A DNA stretch of 64,000 bases from Bacteroidia bacterium. Lineage in GTDB: Bacteria > Bacteroidota > Bacteroidia > NS11-12g > UBA9320. Positions 56,117 through 64,000 of the stretch are shown piece after piece (position 1 is the stretch's first letter; each line of letters opens with the position of its first letter). The position numbers and the translations under genes are program-made. Where the stretch lies: contig JAGYJG010000001.1 in NCBI GenBank assembly GCA_018402155.1, positions 1,004,198-1,068,197 on the forward strand, given 5' to 3'. The notes beneath the pieces were generated by a model. The model saw nothing but the letters and a program-made list of their open reading frames with translations, had not been told where the DNA came from and made no database searches.

Positions 56117-56661
56117 TTTACTCCATCTTTTGGGTTTTTACCAGTATATTGGCTAAAGTATTGTTTAAATTCACTTACTGTATCATCCACTCCTTTTGTG
56201 ATGGTGTATGGCTTACTAAAAATAACACGTTTGGTTCCATAATCAAAAGCAACACGGACTATAGGCACGTCAGCATTTTTTGCTACGTGATAAAATCCTG
56301 TTTTCCACTTGGCATTATAACTTCGTGTACCCTCTGGGGTAATAGTAGTCACAAATTTACTTTCTGTATTATAAACGTTTACCAGGGAATCGACAAAATT
56401 AGTATTTTTATTTCGCTCTACCGGAAAACCTCCCAAAGCACGGAAGATATATCCCAATGGCCAAACAAAGAGTTCTTTTTTGGCAATATATTTGGGATTG
56501 AATCCATCTGTAAATCGACGAAACAGAAGTCCTACTAGAAAGTCCCAATTACTGGTGTGTGGCGCTACCACTATAAGGTACTTTGGTAAAGAGGATATTG
56601 GCCCTTCTACCTTCCATCCCCATACATCCTCAAACAACCAACGGGCTAGTTTACTTATCAT
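56104..56661 (-). CDS. PlsC-like 1-acylglycerol-3-phosphate acyltransferase family protein
   Basis: Membrane-associated acyltransferase of 185 aa. The catalytic HX4D motif is in VAPHTSNWDFLVGLLF, the acceptor-binding region in LGGFPVERNKNTNFVDSLV, and the EGT block in ITPEGTRSYNAKWKTGFYHVAKNADVPIVRVAFDYG. It is shorter than classical PlsC and close to small lyso-lipid acyltransferases of this phylum. It sits between two hotdog thioesterases, with overlaps of 4 and 13 bases, which suggests a joint lipid-remodelling task. Confidence 0.87.
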   Translation of the reverse strand: MISKLARWLFEDVWGWKVEGPISSLPKYLIVVAPHTSNWDFLVGLLFRRFTDGFNPKYIAKKELFVWPLGYIFRALGGFPVERNKNTNFVDSLVNVYNTESKFVTTITPEGTRSYNAKWKTGFYHVAKNADVPIVRVAFDYGTKRVIFSKPYTITKGVDDTVSEFKQYFSQYTGKNPKDGVKWPE

Positions 56662-57068
56662 CTCTTGATAGCTGTTAGTTCATCAAATTTATCGATTATT
56701 TCTTCAGAAATAGTTGCAGGTTTGCCGGTAGTACTGTGCAGCAGTACAAAAGTGACTAAAGCCTCACAAGCTAGCTCCTGCGTATTTTGATTTGTAATGG
56801 TTTGGCGCACGGTCATGCTTTTATTTTGGTAAGTTACATCGGTTATTTCTATGTCTACTACTTGTGCTGGGAATAGCGGCTTTTTGTATGAGATATTTAT
56901 ATTTACTACTACAAATAATAGTTCTCGGATTTCAAAAAATTTTTCATGTACGGCTGGTTGCAAAAAAGACCAGCGTGCCTCTTCTAGGAGCTCTAGGTAG
57001 CGAGCATTGTTAACGTGACCGTATGCATCACAATGATAACCCCGTATGTGTATTGTAGTTCCATTCAC
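56658..57068 (-). CDS. Hotdog-fold acyl-CoA thioesterase (YbgC/FcbC type)
   Basis: 136-aa thioesterase. The catalytic region YHCDAYGHVNNARYLELLEEARWSFL has the Asp and the GHVNN motif of the YbgC/FcbC family. IEITDVTYQNKSMTVRQTI and ACEALVTFVLLHSTTGKPATISEEI follow the fold. It is first of the three overlapping genes (4-base overlap with the acyltransferase). Compared with the neighbour at 55688, its active-site Asp is clearer. Confidence 0.87.
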   Translation of the reverse strand: MNGTTIHIRGYHCDAYGHVNNARYLELLEEARWSFLQPAVHEKFFEIRELLFVVVNINISYKKPLFPAQVVDIEITDVTYQNKSMTVRQTITNQNTQELACEALVTFVLLHSTTGKPATISEEIIDKFDELTAIKR

Positions 57069-57143
57069 CTCGCAAAGGTGCTAGTTTTTTGTTGAATTAC
57101 AATTCTACTAGTTGAAGTTAGAGAACAACAAGTACTGGTAGTA

Positions 57144-58247
57144 TTAGTTAAACGGATTAGAAAATTTAGGGTCAGCAATAAAACTATCGTCTGTGAGTGT
57201 AGCTAAAAAAGCCTCTAACGCTTTTTTCTCTACTTGAGTAAGATTTAACTTTTTTATAGAACCATTGGCATTTCTAAAAATAGGGTCTAACTGAGCATTG
57301 TCTCTAAGTCCAGAGTTATAGTGCTCTATAACTTGCTCAAGGGATGTGTACCTTCCATCGTGCATGTAGGGACCTGTGACACTTACATTACGTAAATTAG
57401 GAATTCTAAAACTACCTCCTCCCACGCCTTCATCTGCATAAATCTTATCTAAGCCTATGTTGGCAGTACCTCTTATTGGAGAAAAATGGTTGTTGTATCC
57501 ACCACTACTTCTTTGGGGTACTCCTAGGCTATGACAGTTCATACACAGTGCTTTATCTTGAAATAAATTAAGTCCTAAAGCTTCTTCAGGATTTAGTTTT
57601 CCTGCATCAAATCTACTATTTTTGGACACCATGGTGTTTAGGAAAGTTGCAATGGCTGTAGTTATTTTGCCTTTGGTAATTTCGGAACTGCCAAAAGCTT
57701 TATCGAATAAAGGTGCGTAATACTCTGTTTTGGCTACTTTAGCAACTAACATTTCTTCACTTTCCATTCCCATTTCCAAGTGATCGAAAACTGGCATCAG
57801 AGACATTTCCTGTGCATCGGCAGCTCTGCTATCCCAAAAGAGGGCAATTTCATCTAGTGTATTGGCTAATGAAAGAGTATTTCTGTGGGTTTTTTTATTG
57901 GCAAAACCTGTACTAAACTGTGCGCCATCTGCAAATCCCAATTTTTGATTATGACAAGAACCACACGATACAGAATTGTTAATACTAAGCAATTTATCGT
58001 AAAACAATACCCGTCCAAGTGTAGCTTCTTCATCTATTTTCTTTTCATCTCCAAAACCATTACTTATCATGCTAGATAAATCTATTAACCCATTTGGTGT
58101 TTTTACATTGGTATAATCAAAAGGAGTTGAAGGCAAATTTAAAACGGCGTCTTTCAAAACCCTATCTGGTTGGCAAGACATGTAGACCAAGGAAGTAAAA
58201 GAAAGAAAGGCAAAAACAATTAGTTTATTGAAAATAGTTTTAGTCAT
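57144..58247 (-). CDS. Di-heme cytochrome c peroxidase (MauG/CcpA family)
   Basis: Exported lipoprotein-type peroxidase of 367 aa (signal ending VYMSCQPD). The two covalent heme sites are SCGSCHNQ (about residue 97) and LCMNCHSLG (about 236). GFADGAQFSTGFANKKTHRNTLSLAN and FRIPNLRNVSVTGPYMHDGRYTSLEQVIEHYNSG are family hallmarks, including the distal-heme Met or Tyr region. It should reduce hydrogen peroxide in the periplasm or oxidise a protein partner. Single gene; the next minus-strand genes are separated by a normal gap. Confidence 0.92.
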   Translation of the reverse strand: MTKTIFNKLIVFAFLSFTSLVYMSCQPDRVLKDAVLNLPSTPFDYTNVKTPNGLIDLSSMISNGFGDEKKIDEEATLGRVLFYDKLLSINNSVSCGSCHNQKLGFADGAQFSTGFANKKTHRNTLSLANTLDEIALFWDSRAADAQEMSLMPVFDHLEMGMESEEMLVAKVAKTEYYAPLFDKAFGSSEITKGKITTAIATFLNTMVSKNSRFDAGKLNPEEALGLNLFQDKALCMNCHSLGVPQRSSGGYNNHFSPIRGTANIGLDKIYADEGVGGGSFRIPNLRNVSVTGPYMHDGRYTSLEQVIEHYNSGLRDNAQLDPIFRNANGSIKKLNLTQVEKKALEAFLATLTDDSFIADPKFSNPFN

Positions 58248-58350
58248 AACGCGTATTAATTAATTAATTAATTGAATTTAAATAGTTTCAGTATGTATGA
58301 TTAAACAATGTTAATTCATTTAAACCACAAAACAAAATACGAAATAAAAC

Positions 58351-58902
58351 CTAACGACTGTTCACCAAAAAATGACATTGAATACGCAATGGCGGCCTGA
58401 GTTGAAAATCTAGGTCACCAATGACTGGATTAAAACCAAAATCCAAACTAGCCTCCGTAGAAAGACTAAATACTTTATTCACTTGATACTCTACACCCCA
58501 ATAAGGAGCTACTCCAATAAAATTACTATCATCAAAATCGTCGTTAGCAGTAATTCTAACATCAAAGCCTTTTAACCAATATAGCTTTCCTTGCAACTTT
58601 TGTTTTCGGGTTAAACCAAAAGATAAATAAAAATTGTTCAATTCAAACGAAGATGAATTAAAATCTATGCCCGCAGCAAACCTATATCCTCGTTCTCCCC
58701 AAATTCTTCTACTAACTATGCTAGCAAAGGGCGCTCCATTTTGGAAAGTACTAAATGGAATAATCTGCCCAAGCATAGCATTTGCATCAAACCCGACATA
58801 ATGCCTATTTCTGTAATTTAGTCCATACTCCGAACTATCGAACTGCGCGTAAGATCCCAAAGAGAATAGTATTAAACTAGTGATTAAACAAAATCTTTTC
58901 AT
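58351..58902 (-). CDS. Hypothetical outer-membrane beta-barrel protein
   Basis: 183-aa exported protein (signal MKRFCLITSLILFSLGSYAQ). Alternating strands with aromatic girdle residues (YRFAAGIDFNSSSFELNNFYLSFGLTRK ... GVEYQVNKVFSLSTEASLDFGFNP) and a C-terminus near LRIQCHFLVNSR suggest a small beta-barrel. No family recognised. It lies 5 bases downstream of a gene of similar build, forming a two-gene unit. Confidence 0.65.
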   Translation of the reverse strand: MKRFCLITSLILFSLGSYAQFDSSEYGLNYRNRHYVGFDANAMLGQIIPFSTFQNGAPFASIVSRRIWGERGYRFAAGIDFNSSSFELNNFYLSFGLTRKQKLQGKLYWLKGFDVRITANDDFDDSNFIGVAPYWGVEYQVNKVFSLSTEASLDFGFNPVIGDLDFQLRPPLRIQCHFLVNSR

Positions 58903-58907
58903 AGATA

Positions 58908-59579
58908 TTACAGTTCAAAAGTGAGAAATATGGCACCTGGCATGGTAGGTAAAAAACTAGCCTCCAATTTATTTTCAAGCACAGATTTTATTCCGTCATT
59001 GTTTACGTATCTGTATGTATTGATATAATTGGCGCTAATACTTGCTTCGGTAAACAACGCAAATCTTTTTGAAAAATTCCACTTAAAGCCAAATAAAGGG
59101 GCTAATCCTGGTCCATTTTGTTTAGCAAAAAATACACTTTCAGAGGCATTACTACCAAAAGTTTTACTGGTAGAGGTAAACTCAAGATACCTCAAATCAA
59201 TACCGTAGTAATACTCAAATCGGATTCCAATATTTTTTCGTTTTTCAAAACCAATACCCACAGAATAGTACTCATCTTTTGCAAACCGATCAAAGCCAAA
59301 GCCAAGCTCTTCGGATGCTATAAACTTAAAATTACCCCCTACTCTCAATGCTTTGTTTCCGTCTTTTTTGAGAAATTTAGCCCCGAATAAAATAGGATCA
59401 TGCAAAAAATTTGCTGAAATAGAATTGCCTGTTGCTCGACTCAAAGCATCCGAAACATTGAAGAATATTTCAGCTTGTAATTCATTTCTAAGCTCTATCG
59501 TTTTAGTCTGCTGCGCTTGTAATATTCTAGGCGTCAAAACTAAAAGTAATACAAACCAAATAGACTTTATTGATTTCAT
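58908..59579 (-). CDS. Hypothetical outer-membrane beta-barrel protein
   Basis: 223-aa exported protein (signal MKSIKSIWFVLLLVLTPRILQAQ). Strand-like segments (NELQAEIFFNVSDALSRATGNSIS, LRVGGNFKFIASEELGFGFDRF, YYSVGIGFEKRKNIGIRFEYYYGIDLRYLEF) and a C-terminal aromatic-containing strand (PGAIFLTFEL) mark an outer-membrane barrel. It has the same general plan as the 183-aa neighbour (FSKRFALFTEASISANYI versus VNKVFSLSTEASLDFGF), so the pair may stem from duplication. Function unknown. Confidence 0.65.
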   Translation of the reverse strand: MKSIKSIWFVLLLVLTPRILQAQQTKTIELRNELQAEIFFNVSDALSRATGNSISANFLHDPILFGAKFLKKDGNKALRVGGNFKFIASEELGFGFDRFAKDEYYSVGIGFEKRKNIGIRFEYYYGIDLRYLEFTSTSKTFGSNASESVFFAKQNGPGLAPLFGFKWNFSKRFALFTEASISANYINTYRYVNNDGIKSVLENKLEASFLPTMPGAIFLTFEL

Positions 59580-59683
59580 TGTAAGTTCAAATATAGTTCA
59601 AATGCAATTAGGTGGAATAAAACAAAAATAAAAAAACAGCCTCTAAAGTGAATTTTATCATAGTAACCAGACTACCGTTTTTG

Positions 59684-59691
59684 TACATTTG
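59684..59691 (+). promoter_or_regulatory. -7 box TACATTTG next to the miaE start
   Basis: Exact TAnnTTTG match ending 5 bases before the miaE ATG. As with surE and ribBA, the spacing implies a leaderless or nearly leaderless transcript. No -33 TTG at the usual distance. Confidence 0.45.
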
Positions 59692-59696
59692 CGCAA

Positions 59697-60299
59697 ATGC
59701 AAGTATCATCCAAAACTACATTGGGCTTAGAAATGGCCACAGACCCACGTTGGGTAAACATTGCAGAAAAAAGCATTGAATATATTTTGACAGATCACGC
59801 GTGGTGCGAGCAAAAAGCAGCAACACATGGTATTAGTATTATCAGTAGATTTAGTAGATATGCAGAAGTAGTAGATGTGATAACACCTATAGTAGCAGAG
59901 GAATGGGGTCATTTCAGGAAAGTTATCAAAGAACTAAAAATTCGCGGTTTTGAGCTCGGCCATCAACGCAAAGACGAGTACGTAAATAAACTCAATGATT
60001 TTGTAAAAAAAGGAGATCACATCGAAAAACAGTTGGTAGAGTACTTACTTGCTTTTGCTATGATAGAGGCTCGAAGTTGTGAGCGATTTAGACTACTGAG
60101 CATTCATGTTTCTGACCCTAAGTTACGTCAATTTTACCACGAGTTTATGGTAAGTGAAGCCGGCCATTACAAAGCTTTTCTAAACCTCGCAAAAAAATAC
60201 AGCAGCGAAGAGCACGTAAACACCCGCTGGAGCGAGTGGGTGGCCTTTGAGGCAGAAATGGTAAAAACCTTAGAAATTCGAGGAGACCGAATGCATTAA
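59697..60299 (+). CDS. miaE: tRNA-(ms2io6A37) hydroxylase MiaE
   Basis: Di-iron monooxygenase of 200 aa with ferritin-like four-helix bundle, hydroxylating the isopentenyl group of ms2i6A at tRNA position 37. Iron-ligand helices are visible: VDVITPIVAEEWGHFRKVIKEL, AFAMIEARSCERFRLL and HEFMVSEAGHYKAFLNLAKKY (Glu/His pairs), with YILTDHAWCEQKAA at the first ligand helix. Length is as expected. An exact -7 box lies 5 bases before the ATG. A small K+ channel gene follows after 11 bases. Confidence 0.92.
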   Translation: MQVSSKTTLGLEMATDPRWVNIAEKSIEYILTDHAWCEQKAATHGISIISRFSRYAEVVDVITPIVAEEWGHFRKVIKELKIRGFELGHQRKDEYVNKLNDFVKKGDHIEKQLVEYLLAFAMIEARSCERFRLLSIHVSDPKLRQFYHEFMVSEAGHYKAFLNLAKKYSSEEHVNTRWSEWVAFEAEMVKTLEIRGDRMH

Positions 60300-60310
60300 A
60301 AAAAATACAA

Positions 60311-60661
60311 ATGAAACCACCGTTTATTATAAAGACAATATATAGTTTTCTTAAAGATAAAGAATACCGTGAACTTTTATACACCACAATTTTTCTAATT
60401 GTACTTGGCACAGTCGCCTATCACTACCTAGAAAATTGGTCATGGATTGATTCTATTTATTTTAGCGTGGTAACACTAACAACGGTTGGCTACGGTGATT
60501 TTTCTCCACAGACTGATGCCGGAAAAATATTTACAATATTTTATATTATTTTAGGAATTGGTATTATCCTCAGTTTTATTAATACAGTTTATGTGCATTA
60601 TCGTGGATCTAGAAAACGAATAACCACTATAAAAAATAGTAACCCTCCTAATTTAAAATAG
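60311..60661 (+). CDS. Two-helix potassium channel (ion-channel domain)
   Basis: Inner-membrane protein of 116 aa. TM1 LLYTTIFLIVLGTVAYHYLENW, pore helix plus selectivity filter VVTLTTVGYGDFSPQTDAG, TM2 IFTIFYIILGIGIILSFINTVYVHYRG. The TVGYGD filter is canonical for K+ selectivity. There is no RCK/TrkA domain, so gating is unclear; a tetramer is expected. Eleven bases after miaE and probably cotranscribed with it. Confidence 0.9.
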   Translation: MKPPFIIKTIYSFLKDKEYRELLYTTIFLIVLGTVAYHYLENWSWIDSIYFSVVTLTTVGYGDFSPQTDAGKIFTIFYIILGIGIILSFINTVYVHYRGSRKRITTIKNSNPPNLK

Positions 60662-60784
60662 TTAATCTCAAAGCTTCCAACAACATTCCGTACTATATTA
60701 AATCTAAGATTAGAGATAATTTATGAATCACTCGGTGTGAGTACTAAAATAAAAGATATAAAAGTAAGCAGAACTCAAAAAAAA

Positions 60785-60808
60785 AGCCCCTCAGGAGTCT
60801 GAGGGGCT
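60785..60808 (-). terminator. Terminator of the thrS-infC-rpmI-rplT operon
   Basis: A perfect 10-bp GC-rich stem, AGCCCCTCAG/CTGAGGGGCT, with a 4-nt loop. On the minus strand it is followed by nine T. It lies 30 bases after the rplT stop. Confidence 0.88.
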
Positions 60809-60838
60809 AGGATTATAATAATTTCAGCTTTATAAAAT

Positions 60839-61186
60839 TTATTTTTTCACTTTGTTAATAACAGCAGCGAAAGCCTCTGGATGATTCATTGCCAAATCGG
60901 CTAGAACTTTTCTATTGAGTTCTATTCCTTCTTTGTGCACTGCTCCTATAAATTGTGAGTAGCTCATGCCATGTTGTCTTGCACCGGCATTTATCCTAGC
61001 AATCCACAAACGGCGAAAATTTCTTTTCTTATTTTTTCTATCTCTATAGGAGTATTGCCACGCCTTTTCAACGGCATTTTTAGCTACTGTCCATACATTT
61101 TTTCTTCTACCAAAGAATCCTTTGGCGTGTTTCATCATTTTTTTGCGTCGTCTCCTTGAGGCAACTGCATTTACTGATCTTGGCAT
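60839..61186 (-). CDS. rplT: 50S ribosomal protein L20
   Basis: Large-subunit assembly protein of 115 aa. Highly conserved sequence: [80 protein letters not shown]. The basic N-terminal arm and globular C-terminal domain are complete. Last gene of the translation operon, 87 bases after rpmI; L20 is the known autoregulator of such operons in other bacteria, though I could not identify its binding pseudoknot here. Confidence 0.98.
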   Translation of the reverse strand: MPRSVNAVASRRRRKKMMKHAKGFFGRRKNVWTVAKNAVEKAWQYSYRDRKNKKRNFRRLWIARINAGARQHGMSYSQFIGAVHKEGIELNRKVLADLAMNHPEAFAAVINKVKK

Positions 61187-61273
61187 TTTATTTTTTTCTT
61201 TTTTTAAACTAGGCGTTCACTTTGGTGAAACTTTTTTGGCCCGAATAATGGTTAAACTTTTCGCTTTTGCGAA

Positions 61274-61474
61274 TTACTTTCCAATTCTTAACAAGAATCT
61301 TACGTTGCTCTCATCCGCTGGATGAACCAAACCGCTGTGTCTAAGAGCAAGTTTTCTTTTCTTAGACTTCTTTGTCAAGATGTGACGCTTGTAGGCGTGC
61401 TTTCTTTTGATTTTACCTGTACCAGTTATTCTGAATCTCTTCTTTGCACTGGAGTTGGTTTTCATTTTTGGCAT
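61274..61474 (-). CDS. rpmI: 50S ribosomal protein L35
   Basis: Large-subunit protein of 66 aa: [62 protein letters not shown]. All family landmarks are present ([24 protein letters not shown]-rich core). It lies 25 bases after infC and before rplT, the common infC-rpmI-rplT order. Confidence 0.98.
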   Translation of the reverse strand: MPKMKTNSSAKKRFRITGTGKIKRKHAYKRHILTKKSKKRKLALRHSGLVHPADESNVRFLLRIGK

Positions 61475-61499
61475 CTTTGTTCTTCTTTTTTTGTTAAAT

Positions 61500-62033
61500 T
61501 TATTTTGGTGCTAAAACTATTATCATTTTTTTGCCTTCCATTTTAGGCAATTGCTCGAGTTTTGCCATTTCAGAAAGCTTATCAGCAAACTGGAGTAGCA
61601 GTAATTCTCCGCGTTCTTTGTACACAATGGTGCGCCCTCTAAAAAAAACATACGCTCGTACTTTATGTCCTTCTTCCAAAAACTTTTCTGCGTGTTTCAG
61701 TTTAAAATTGACATCATGTTCGTCCGTATTCGGACCAAAACGAATTTCTTTTATATCAGTTTTAGACTGAGTAGCTTTAAGTTCTTTGGCTTTCTTTTTT
61801 TGGTCATAAAGAAATTTTCTATAATCTATGACCTTACATACTGGCGGATCTGCTCTAGGAGAAACCTCCACGAGATCAAGCTCTTGTTCCTTGGCATATT
61901 CTAGGGCAACGCTGAGCTCGGTTACACCTTGTTCCACGTTATCACCTACTAGGCGCACTGGATCAGCAACAATGTACTGATTAATTTTATGGGGATCTTT
62001 TACCCTTCCCCTAAACGGTCTTCTTTTTTTCAA
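61500..62033 (-). CDS. infC: Translation initiation factor IF-3
   Basis: 177-aa factor that binds the 30S subunit and proofreads start codon-initiator tRNA pairing. N-domain [68 protein letters not shown] and C-domain [40 protein letters not shown] are typical. The start is TTG, lying in the same frame as thrS and 6 bases after its stop (TAA-AAA-TAC-TTG). Non-ATG infC starts are known in other bacteria as the basis for IF-3 autocontrol. Confidence 0.97.
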   Translation of the reverse strand: MKKRRPFRGRVKDPHKINQYIVADPVRLVGDNVEQGVTELSVALEYAKEQELDLVEVSPRADPPVCKVIDYRKFLYDQKKKAKELKATQSKTDIKEIRFGPNTDEHDVNFKLKHAEKFLEEGHKVRAYVFFRGRTIVYKERGELLLLQFADKLSEMAKLEQLPKMEGKKMIIVLAPK

Positions 62034-62039
62034 GTATTT

Positions 62040-63971
62040 TTATTCTTTCGTTAACAATGAGTTGAAATAGGTAACAAACTCATCTAAATTAAATTTGCCG
62101 ACGTCACCTTCACCTTGAACTCTAACCGAAACCTGCTGATTTTCAGACTCTTCTTCCCCTACAATTATCATTACAGGAATTTTGGTCGCCCAAGCATCAC
62201 GGATTTTTCGGCCAATTTTCTCAGCCCTTTCATCTACAAGGCCGCGAATATCGTTTTTATTCAGGAATTTTAAAACTTTATCTGCATATTCATGATACTT
62301 TTCACTAATAGGTAAAACAGCGACCTGCTCCGGGCTCAGCCAAAGTGGAAAATTACCGGCTGTATGTTCTATTAGTATTCCTATAAATCTCTCCATACTG
62401 CCAAATGGTGCGCGGTGTATCATCACAGGTCTATGTTTCTCATTGTCTGGCCCAATATAATCTAAATCAAAACGCTCCGGTAGATTATAATCTACCTGTA
62501 TGGTGCCTAGCTGCCAACTTCTACCCAGCGCATCTTTTACCATAAAATCTAGTTTTGGGCCATAAAAAGCAGCTTCACCGTATTCTGTCACAGTTTCCAT
62601 ATCACGCTCAGCAGTAGCCTCTATTATAGCGCGCTCAGCCTTTTCCCAATTTTCATCAGACCCAATATATTTAGCTTTATTATTTGGGTCTCGCAGTGAT
62701 ATTTGTGCTGTAAATTTTTCAAAACCTAGTTTTTTGAATACGTGCATTACCAAATCAATAACATCTACAAACTCTGATTTTAGCTGGTCGGGCGTACAAA
62801 AAATATGCGCATCATCCTGCGTAAAACCTCGAACACGGGTTAGTCCATTCAGCTCTCCGCTCTGCTCATAGCGATATACTGTCCCAAACTCTGCTACGCG
62901 ATATGGTAATTCACGGTAGCTTTTTGGCTTAAATTTAAAAATCTCGCAGTGGTGCGGACAATTCATTGGTTTTAGCAAAAACTCCTCATCTTCATTCGGT
63001 GTTTTTATGGGTTGAAAAGAATCTTCACCGTACTTCTCGTAGTGCCCAGAGGTGATGTACAATTCTTTTTTTCCAATATGGGGGGTTACTACTTGGTGGT
63101 ATCCACGCTCTATTTGCGCTTTTCGCATAAAACTTTCTAACCGCTCGCGTATGGCAGTACCTTTGGGAAGCCACAAGGGTAGCCCCGCTCCTACTTTCTC
63201 GCTAAAGGTAAATAATTCTAGCTCTTTTCCCAGCTTTCGGTGGTCTCTTCGCTTTGCCTCTTCTAGCAGTTCTAGGTGGTCTGTTAGCATTTTTGCTTTC
63301 GGAAAAGATACCCCGTATATACGTGTCAAGGTTTTGTTTTTTTCATCTCCTCGCCAATAGGCTGCAGCCACATTTAGCAGTTTGACCGCTTTTATATCTT
63401 TCGTATTGGGGATGTGTGGTCCTCTGCACAAATCAGTAAAGCTCCCTTGTGTATAAAAAGTGATGCTGCCGTCTTCTAGTCCATCTATCAATTCAAGCTT
63501 GTACTCGTCGCCTTTTTCTGAAAAGTACTGCGTGGCGTAAGTTTTACTCACTTCTGTTCTTATGTAGTCATTACCTTGACTAGCCAGTTCTTTCATTTTC
63601 TTTTCTACCTGCTCGAAATCATTGGAGGAAAAACTATGCTCACCAAAATCGACATCGTAGTAAAAGCCATTATCTATGGCCGGTCCTATGCCAAGTTTCA
63701 CCCCAGGGTATAGCGCTTCTAGAGCTTCGGCAAGCAGGTGAGAGCTACTGTGCCAAAATGTTTTTTTACCATCTAAATCATCAAATTTGAGCAAGGCAAG
63801 TCTAGAGTCCTCATTTATTGGTCTGTTCAAATCCCATACCTCATCATTTACTTTCGCACTTACTATGACACGGGCAAGTCCTTCACTTATACTTTTCGCC
63901 ACCTCTATGGCGGTACTTCCTTTTGGCACTTCGCGCACCGAGGCATCTGGTAATGTTATATTTATATTCAA
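62040..63971 (-). CDS. thrS: Threonyl-tRNA synthetase
   Basis: Cytoplasmic class II aminoacyl-tRNA synthetase of 643 aa. Order: TGS domain ([24 protein letters not shown]), editing domain with [33 protein letters not shown] and the zinc/editing motif CRGPHIP, catalytic core with motif 2 [15 protein letters not shown] and motif 3 [11 protein letters not shown], then an anticodon-binding domain ([21 protein letters not shown]). Catalytic zinc Cys is in [10 protein letters not shown]. First gene of the leftward translation operon; its start codon is 29 bases from the window edge, so the promoter is outside or cut. Confidence 0.98.
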   Translation of the reverse strand: MNINITLPDASVREVPKGSTAIEVAKSISEGLARVIVSAKVNDEVWDLNRPINEDSRLALLKFDDLDGKKTFWHSSSHLLAEALEALYPGVKLGIGPAIDNGFYYDVDFGEHSFSSNDFEQVEKKMKELASQGNDYIRTEVSKTYATQYFSEKGDEYKLELIDGLEDGSITFYTQGSFTDLCRGPHIPNTKDIKAVKLLNVAAAYWRGDEKNKTLTRIYGVSFPKAKMLTDHLELLEEAKRRDHRKLGKELELFTFSEKVGAGLPLWLPKGTAIRERLESFMRKAQIERGYHQVVTPHIGKKELYITSGHYEKYGEDSFQPIKTPNEDEEFLLKPMNCPHHCEIFKFKPKSYRELPYRVAEFGTVYRYEQSGELNGLTRVRGFTQDDAHIFCTPDQLKSEFVDVIDLVMHVFKKLGFEKFTAQISLRDPNNKAKYIGSDENWEKAERAIIEATAERDMETVTEYGEAAFYGPKLDFMVKDALGRSWQLGTIQVDYNLPERFDLDYIGPDNEKHRPVMIHRAPFGSMERFIGILIEHTAGNFPLWLSPEQVAVLPISEKYHEYADKVLKFLNKNDIRGLVDERAEKIGRKIRDAWATKIPVMIIVGEEESENQQVSVRVQGEGDVGKFNLDEFVTYFNSLLTKE

Positions 63972-64000
63972 TCTGCTGTTATTTAGCGGTTTGCTGTATG

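Noticed and set aside
58255-58275. TTAA tandem repeat upstream of the cytochrome c peroxidase gene
   Set aside because: A short low-complexity run of four or five units in an AT-rich promoter region; no sign of phase variation or protein-site symmetry beyond the repeat itself.

Overview
The window is a chromosomal stretch of a low-GC member of the Bacteroidota. The evidence is family content: SusC/SusD/SusE proteins, a FecI/FecR/TonB-receptor signalling set, type IX secretion (T9SS) C-terminal tails, Bacteroidota-type lipoproteins, TAnnTTTG-type -7 promoter boxes and few Shine-Dalgarno sequences. I could not fix the class or genus. I saw no IS element, prophage, CRISPR array or replication origin.

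Layout. 1-2.8 kb: fabG (its stop codon is cut by the window edge), cdd and a saccharopine dehydrogenase. 2.8-7.8 kb: an ECF sigma factor, a 51-aa FecR-like mini-protein, FecR, a TonB receptor with an STN domain, and a DUF4249 lipoprotein. 8.1-12.8 kb: tRNA-Cys, strong terminators, a lipoprotein, pepE, an FKBP isomerase, an ABC-F ATPase with a decayed second ATP site, and an RRM protein with a long leader. 12.8-19.1 kb: a glycosyltransferase, a large T9SS-exported PNGase F-like protein and ribBA. 19.2-23.5 kb: a probable metal-related module (HAEPLYID protein, TonB receptor, HMA-like protein, Cys-rich DUF6660-like protein). 23.8-32.7 kb: a lipoprotein, SulP, an ABC-F protein, surE-membrane protein-lpxB, an AtoE-type transporter and msrC.

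32.8-53.3 kb is the highlight: a maltodextrin utilisation locus. It has SusC, SusD and SusE, three GH13 amylases (two lipoproteins, one T9SS-exported), an MFS sugar transporter, GH65 maltose phosphorylase, beta-phosphoglucomutase and a BadF-type kinase. It also has a GT87-like membrane protein and a NUDIX-fold regulator with a broken hydrolase motif. Four copies of one 17-bp palindrome (consensus AGTGT-N7-ACACT) sit only in front of these transcription units, so I infer they are the regulator's operators. Starch would be cut outside and at the surface, imported by SusCD and the MFS carrier, phosphorolysed to glucose plus beta-glucose-1-phosphate, and fed to glycolysis as glucose-6-phosphate.

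53.5-64 kb: M28 peptidase, a polytopic membrane protein, a thioesterase/acyltransferase/thioesterase trio, a di-heme peroxidase, two outer-membrane beta-barrel proteins, miaE, a small K+ channel, and the translation operon thrS-infC-rpmI-rplT, which reads leftward to a strong terminator.

Most ORF-track entries are out-of-frame shadows and are omitted. Several tracked starts are moved here to the start that fits the family (saccharopine dehydrogenase, GT4, PNGase F-like, ABC-F 2, NUDIX regulator, lipoprotein at 8401).
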